NCBI GenBank assembly: GCA_946631535.1 | Contig: CAMPAF010000104.1 | Location: 1-9,347, forward strand | Reading direction: 5' to 3' | Origin: an uncultured Verrucomicrobiota bacterium | Lineage (GTDB): Bacteria; Verrucomicrobiota; Kiritimatiellia; RFP12; UBA1067 | DNA length: 9,347 nucleotides | Shown: positions 5,393 through 9,347 of the stretch, one piece after another | How positions within the stretch are numbered: the stretch's first letter is position 1 | Layout of the letters: each line of letters starts with the position of its first letter | Position numbers and translations under genes: made by a program | Notes under the pieces: generated by a model | What the model was told of the DNA's origin: nothing | Databases searched by the model: none | What the model saw: only the letters and a program-made list of their open reading frames with translations

Positions 5393-8014
5393 ATGCGAGT
5401 CTACGAATTTGCCCGAAAGATCGGCGCCACCAGCGCCTCGGTCATGCGAATGGCCGAGGAAGCTGATGTGGAGGTGTATTCGCCGCTTTCGGAGATAGAC
5501 GAGGGCGACCTCGAAGCGCTGAACCAGCGCTATCTGCAGGTCGGGCCGAGCGTGGTGAAGGCGGACGCCGACGCCATTGCCGCCAGGCGCGCGGAGAAGG
5601 TGGCGCGCGCGGCCGCCATCCAGGCCGAGAAGGACAAGGCCCAGGCCGTTGCGCTGGAGGCCGCGCGGCAGCGCGCGATCGCCGCCGCCGAGGGGCATCC
5701 TGCCGAACCGCCGCCCAAGGCTCCCGAGAAGGAAAAGCCGATCGAGATCAAGGTGACCCTGCCCGAGCTGCCCAAGGTGACCATCCAGGTGTCCGAGGAG
5801 GACGATTCCCATGCGGACGAGGACGAGCCTCTCGCGAAGAATGCGCGCGGCCGCCATGATGACGACGACGTGGACGACGACGATGACGACGCGGACGCGT
5901 ACGTGCAGAGCAAGGCCCGCGACAAGCGGACCGCCGCCGCCAAGCAGCATCCGTCGCAGAAGCAGCAGCAGGCGGCGGCCCGTCAGGCGGCGGCCAAGCA
6001 ACCCCAGCCGCCTCCACCTCCGCCGCCTCCGCCGCCGAAGCCGGAGCCTAAGAAGCCTGCGGCGCCGGCACGTCCGCCGTCCACCCGCGTGGGCGGTCTG
6101 CGGGCAGGGTTCAGTTCGGTGTCGATGCGCCTTTCCAAGCCGCGTCCGCAGGCCACGGTCATCACCACCGGCGCAAAGACGCCAGCCGCGCCGATCCAGC
6201 CGGCGAAGCCCACGATTTCGCTTTCAGTCTCGACGCGCGAGATTTCCATACGTGGCGCGGTGGTGGTGAAGGAGCTGGCGCTGAAGCTCGGAGTGCGTCC
6301 GAACCGGCTCATCGCCGACCTGATGCAGCTCAAGGTCCTCGCGTCCATCAACCAGCGCGTAGAGCCGGACGTGGCCACCAAGGTGGCGCAGAAGTACGGC
6401 TACAAGGTCAACATCGAGCACGCGCGCGACGCCGCGAACAAGAAGCCTGTCCTCAAGGCGATCGACGCGGACGACGAAATTCCGCAGGACCAGCCCGAGC
6501 AGATGAAGCCGCGGCCGCCGGTCGTGACGTTCCTCGGCCACGTCGACCACGGCAAGACGACGCTCATGGACTACATCCGCCACACGAAGGTCGCGGCTGG
6601 CGAGGCCGGCGGCATCACGCAGGCCATCTCCGCCTATCAGGTGGACGTCAACGGGCGCATGATCACGTTCCTCGACACGCCCGGCCACGCGGCGTTCAAC
6701 GCGATGCGCCAGCGCGGCGCGCAACTGACAGACATCGCCGTCATCATCATCGCCGCCGACGACGGCATCATGCCGCAGACCGAGGAGGCGATCAAGTTCG
6801 CCCGCCAGGCCGGCGTGCAGATCATGGTGGCCATCACCAAGTGCGACAAGCCGACGTCCAACACGCAGCGCGTGAAGCAGCAGCTGCAGAAGGTCGGCCT
6901 CACGCCTGAGGAGTGGGGCGGCGACGTTGTGTGCTGCGAGGTGTCCGGCACCACCGGACAGGGCGTTGACAACCTGCTGGAGATGATGCTCCTGCAGGCG
7001 GACGTGCTGGAGCTCACGGCGAATCCCAGCCGCCGCGCGAACGGCTACGTGATCGAGGCCGAGCTCGAGCAGGGCTTCGGGCCTTCCGCCACGCTACTCG
7101 TCACGGGCGGCACGCTGAAGGTGGGCGACGCCGTGCTCATCGGCGAGCACTTCGGCAAGGTGCGCTCGCTCATCGACGACCGCGGCCGCCGCATCAAGGA
7201 GGCCGGGCCTTCAACGCCTGTCAAGTGCACGGGCCTTTCCGGCGTGCCGGAGGCTGGCGCGGAGTTCCGCGTGATGCTGAACGAGAAGCGCGCGCGCACC
7301 CTCGCCGAGGAGGCCGCCATGGCCCGCAAGGAGCAGGAGCTTTCCTCCACGAAGGCCGTGTCGCTGGATGCGCTCATGTCCAAGATGGGCGAGGGCGACA
7401 AGCACGAGCTGAGCGTGGTCGTCAAGTCCGACACGCAGGGCTCTCTGGAGGCCATCGTCGAGGCGCTGAACGGCATCAAGAGCGACAAGGTCTCGCTGAA
7501 GGTGATCGGCACCGGTACGGGCAACGTTTCGCTTACGGACGTGAAGAGCGCAGCCGCCGGCAAGGCGGTGATCGTGGGCTTCGACATCGGCTGCGACTCT
7601 GGCGTGCAGCAGCAGGCCCGCCACGACGGCGTGCGCATCAACTCCTTCCGCATCATCTACGAGCTGATCGACCACGTGAAGCAGTGCATGCTCGACCTGC
7701 TGCCGCCCGAGTACACCGAGAAGATCCTCGGCCACGCCACGATCAAGGCCGTGTACGACATCGGCAAGGTCGGCAAGATCGCCGGTTCGCAGATGCTCGA
7801 CGGCAAGCTCGTCTCCACGGCCCGCTACCGCATCCTGCGCGGCGGCGAGAAGGTGTGGGACGGCAAGCTCCAGACGCTGCGCCACTTCAAGGACGAGGTT
7901 AAGGAGGTCACTGGCCAGCAGGAGTGCGGCGTGTGCTTCCTCAACTTCGAGCAGTTCGCCGAGGGCGACACCATCGAGTGCTACATCCTCGAGGAGCTGC
8001 CAAGGAGCCTGTAG
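5393..8014 (+). CDS. infB: Translation initiation factor IF-2
   Basis: This is an 873-residue GTPase that brings fMet-tRNA to the 30S subunit and promotes subunit joining. Layout: first IF2_N module (1-46), an Ala/Arg/Glu-rich likely coiled coil (about 60-112), an acidic run (14 residues, all but three Asp, from 156), a Lys/Gln/Ala stretch, ten consecutive prolines (206-215), and a second IF2_N module (about 284-342). The G domain follows: G1 GHVDHGKT (382-389), G2 GGITQAISAY (406-415), G3 DTPGH (428-432), G4 TKCD (482-485) and G5 near SGT (518-520). Domain II (about 545-635), domain III (about 655-760) and the fMet-tRNA-binding C-terminal domain complete it. G4 is normally NKxD and the G2 block normally GGITQHIGAY, so both vary here. 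GGAGGAGG at 5376-5383 inside nusA is the ribosome site, 9 nt before ATG. Downstream rbfA begins directly after the stop. Confidence 0.97.
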   Translation: MRVYEFARKIGATSASVMRMAEEADVEVYSPLSEIDEGDLEALNQRYLQVGPSVVKADADAIAARRAEKVARAAAIQAEKDKAQAVALEAARQRAIAAAEGHPAEPPPKAPEKEKPIEIKVTLPELPKVTIQVSEEDDSHADEDEPLAKNARGRHDDDDVDDDDDDADAYVQSKARDKRTAAAKQHPSQKQQQAAARQAAAKQPQPPPPPPPPPPKPEPKKPAAPARPPSTRVGGLRAGFSSVSMRLSKPRPQATVITTGAKTPAAPIQPAKPTISLSVSTREISIRGAVVVKELALKLGVRPNRLIADLMQLKVLASINQRVEPDVATKVAQKYGYKVNIEHARDAANKKPVLKAIDADDEIPQDQPEQMKPRPPVVTFLGHVDHGKTTLMDYIRHTKVAAGEAGGITQAISAYQVDVNGRMITFLDTPGHAAFNAMRQRGAQLTDIAVIIIAADDGIMPQTEEAIKFARQAGVQIMVAITKCDKPTSNTQRVKQQLQKVGLTPEEWGGDVVCCEVSGTTGQGVDNLLEMMLLQADVLELTANPSRRANGYVIEAELEQGFGPSATLLVTGGTLKVGDAVLIGEHFGKVRSLIDDRGRRIKEAGPSTPVKCTGLSGVPEAGAEFRVMLNEKRARTLAEEAAMARKEQELSSTKAVSLDALMSKMGEGDKHELSVVVKSDTQGSLEAIVEALNGIKSDKVSLKVIGTGTGNVSLTDVKSAAAGKAVIVGFDIGCDSGVQQQARHDGVRINSFRIIYELIDHVKQCMLDLLPPEYTEKILGHATIKAVYDIGKVGKIAGSQMLDGKLVSTARYRILRGGEKVWDGKLQTLRHFKDEVKEVTGQQECGVCFLNFEQFAEGDTIECYILEELPRSL

Positions 8015-8398
8015 ATGCCTGTCAACCGTCTCGAAAGGGTCAACTCGCTCCTGAAGCGGGTGATCGGGGATGCGATGTTCCGCGTCCTCTTGGGCGACGA
8101 GGTGTCGGCCGGCCTTGTCACGGTGACGGGCGTCTCATGCGGCAAGGACCTGCGCAACGCGACGGTGCGCATTTCGGTGTTCGGCGAGGAGCCGGAGCAG
8201 AGGCGCGTGCTCGGGCACATCATCCGCCACGCTCACGAGTTCGAGCGCATCGTCAACAGGGAGGCGCGCCTAAAGTTCACGCCGCAGCTGCGGTTCGTGC
8301 TCGACCATTCGCTCGAGAAGGGCGACCACGTGTTGGCCATCCTGGACACTCTTCCGCAGGCGCCGCAATCTTCGCCTGCCGGCGAAGCCCAGCAGTAA
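8015..8398 (+). CDS. rbfA: 30S ribosome-binding factor RbfA
   Basis: The protein has 127 residues, the usual size. RbfA is a KH-fold protein that binds the immature 30S subunit and helps late 16S rRNA maturation. Visible family features: N-terminal RLERVNSLLKRVIGDAM helix, LVTVTGVSCGKDLRNATVRISV strand-helix region, and the conserved FTPQLRFVLDHSLEKGDHV block near the C-terminus (about residues 88-106). The last roughly 15 residues are a Pro/Ser/Ala/Gln-rich tail. The ATG directly abuts the infB TAG stop, and the ribosome site AAGGAG (8002-8007) is within the infB 3' codons, 7 nt upstream, so translational coupling is likely. It ends the operon seen here; truB, often next, is absent. Confidence 0.95.
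   Translation: MPVNRLERVNSLLKRVIGDAMFRVLLGDEVSAGLVTVTGVSCGKDLRNATVRISVFGEEPEQRRVLGHIIRHAHEFERIVNREARLKFTPQLRFVLDHSLEKGDHVLAILDTLPQAPQSSPAGEAQQ
8370..8387 (+). other. Hairpin at the 3' end of rbfA
   Basis: CTTCGCC (8370-8376) pairs perfectly with GGCGAAG (8381-8387) around a TGCC loop, inside the last codons of rbfA. No U tract follows directly; the nearest T run is at 8409-8412. It may protect the operon's 3' end or be incidental to codon use. Confidence 0.4.
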
Positions 8399-8401
8399 CG
8401 G

Positions 8402-8422
8402 ACGGCACTTTTGCGCCGTTTT
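8402..8422 (+). terminator. Possible weak terminator after rbfA
   Basis: ACGGC (8402-8406) pairs with GCCGT (8415-8419) around an 8-nt loop and runs into TTTT (8419-8422). The stem is short and the U tract brief. The region also contains TTTTGCGC twice (8409-8416 and 8419-8426) and an alternative stem GCGCC/GGCGC (8413-8417 with 8430-8434). Position between an operon end and a new promoter favours a terminator, but the structure is poor. Confidence 0.3.
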
Positions 8423-8444
8423 GCGCTTTGGCGCCCATGAATGC

Positions 8445-8473
8445 TTGCCGCCGGGCGGCGGACATGGTATCAT
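8445..8473 (+). promoter_or_regulatory. Sigma70-type promoter of gpmI
   Basis: TTGCCG (8445-8450) and TATCAT (8468-8473) are exactly 17 bp apart. Transcription would begin near 8480, so the mRNA would open with a perfect small hairpin, ACGCG (8481-8485) with CGCGT (8491-8495) around ATTCT. The ribosome site AAGGAG is at 8507-8512, 11 nt before the ATG. Confidence 0.7.
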
Positions 8474-8523
8474 TACCGACACGCGATTCTCGCGTACAAG
8501 GTATTGAAGGAGTACAGAACAAA

Positions 8524-9347
8524 ATGAGACCAGTTGCATTGATCATCCGCGACGGCTGGGGCGTGAACGCACGCCACGACGGCAATTCCGTGGCGACGGC
8601 GAAGACGCCAGTCATAGACCAGATCCGCGCGCGCTATCCACATTGCCTGCTTGACTGCTGCGGCGAGGCAGTCGGCCTGCCCGACGGATACCAGGGCTCG
8701 AGCGAGGTGGGCCACCTGAACATGGGCGCGGGCCGCATCGTCGTGCAGGAGCTGAAGCGCATCGACGACGGCCTTTCCAGCGGCGAGCTCTTCGAGAGCC
8801 CGAAGTGGAAGAACCTCATCGCGAACTGGAAGAAGAACGGCAGCCTGCTGCACTTCTTCGGCCTGCTGCAGGACGAGGGCGTGCACGCGCACCAGGAGCA
8901 CCTCTACAAGCTCATGAAGCGCGCGCGCCAGGAAAATCCCGCCGGCATGATCGTGGTTCATCCGTTCCTCGACGGCCGCGACACGCCGCCGCGCTCCACG
9001 CTGGAGTACGTCGCCCGCCTGAAGCAGGAGATGGCCGCGGTCGGCAACTGCACGATTGGCACGTTCATGGGCCGCTACTACGGCATGGACCGCGTGAAGA
9101 ACTGGAAGCTCACCGACCTCGCCTACAACTGCATCGTCTCCGGAGAGGGGCGCGTGGTCGATTCCATCGAGGACGCCGTGAAGGCGTCGTACGAGAGCGA
9201 CAAGACGCCCGACGGCACGCCGATGACGGACGAGTACATTCCCTGCTGCGTGATGAAGGGCTATGCCGGCGTGCGCGACGGCGACTGCATCATGCACACG
9301 AACTACCGCCAGGACCGCGCCATCCAGCTCACGCAGGCGTTCGTGCT
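8524..9347 (+). CDS. gpmI: 2,3-bisphosphoglycerate-independent phosphoglycerate mutase, N-terminal part (3' end beyond window)
   Basis: 274 complete codons are visible before the right edge; the family is about 510 residues, so roughly half is present. The enzyme interconverts 3- and 2-phosphoglycerate in glycolysis and gluconeogenesis through a phosphoserine intermediate, with two manganese ions. Visible features: metal-binding D10 in IIRDGWG, the catalytic serine S60 in SSEVGHLNMGAGR, GVHAH (119-123) with H126, DGRDTPP (150-156), GRYYGMDR (183-190) and NYRQDRA (260-266), which place substrate-binding residues as expected. Two spots differ from the common pattern: Arg9 before the metal Asp, where Leu or Met is usual, and GSSEVGH for GNSEVGH. 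The catalytic Ser and Asp are kept, so activity is expected. The remaining metal ligands lie off the window. The gene has its own promoter and is probably not part of the rbfA operon. Confidence 0.95.
   Translation, partial: MRPVALIIRDGWGVNARHDGNSVATAKTPVIDQIRARYPHCLLDCCGEAVGLPDGYQGSSEVGHLNMGAGRIVVQELKRIDDGLSSGELFESPKWKNLIANWKKNGSLLHFFGLLQDEGVHAHQEHLYKLMKRARQENPAGMIVVHPFLDGRDTPPRSTLEYVARLKQEMAAVGNCTIGTFMGRYYGMDRVKNWKLTDLAYNCIVSGEGRVVDSIEDAVKASYESDKTPDGTPMTDEYIPCCVMKGYAGVRDGDCIMHTNYRQDRAIQLTQAFV

Noticed and set aside
5855..5895. GAC-rich tract in infB as a repeat locus
   Set aside because: It is explained by the Asp-rich linker of IF-2 and is an imperfect, coding repeat.

Overview
The window is GC-rich, densely coding bacterial chromosome. 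It has two parts. The first 3.9 kb holds three genes for exported hydrolases. The remainder is a translation/transcription housekeeping cluster, nusA-infB-rbfA, followed by the start of a glycolytic gene, gpmI. The taxonomic signal is indirect: Tat-exported calcineurin-like phosphoesterases, a ceramidase-like protein, GC-rich codons and the style of the IF-2 and GpmI proteins. Together these would fit the PVC group, possibly Verrucomicrobiota/Kiritimatiellia from a gut or sediment. That is an inference from memory of such proteins, not something the window proves.

Layout. 1-742 (minus): N-terminal 247 residues of a neutral/alkaline ceramidase-like enzyme with a Sec signal peptide, running off the left edge. 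743-917: divergent promoter region, in which the minus-strand promoter and the -10 of the next gene are interleaved. 918-2471 (plus): Tat-exported metallophosphoesterase, apparently translated from a leaderless transcript, with a strong 57-nt quasi-palindrome inside its signal-peptide coding region. 2514-3938 (plus): a second Tat-type metallophosphoesterase with a C-terminal Ig-like (BIG2-like) domain and its own promoter. 3939-4080: promoter and structured leader of nusA. 4081-8398 (plus): nusA, infB and rbfA, tightly spaced and surely one operon. 8399-8523: possible terminator structures and a clear promoter. 8524 to the right edge (plus): gpmI, N-terminal 274 residues.

The genes fall into two jobs. 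The three exported enzymes are probably a lipid/phosphoester scavenging set at the cell surface or in the periplasm; the link between them rests on location and export signals only. NusA, IF-2 and RbfA serve transcription elongation, translation initiation and 30S maturation, a widely conserved neighbourhood, here without rimP upstream of nusA. Five promoters can be read directly, and four of them share a GTATMAT-type -10 hexamer. No RNA gene, CRISPR array, insertion sequence or phage gene was seen. No clearly new biological system is present; the most unusual object is the nested palindrome at 970-1026.
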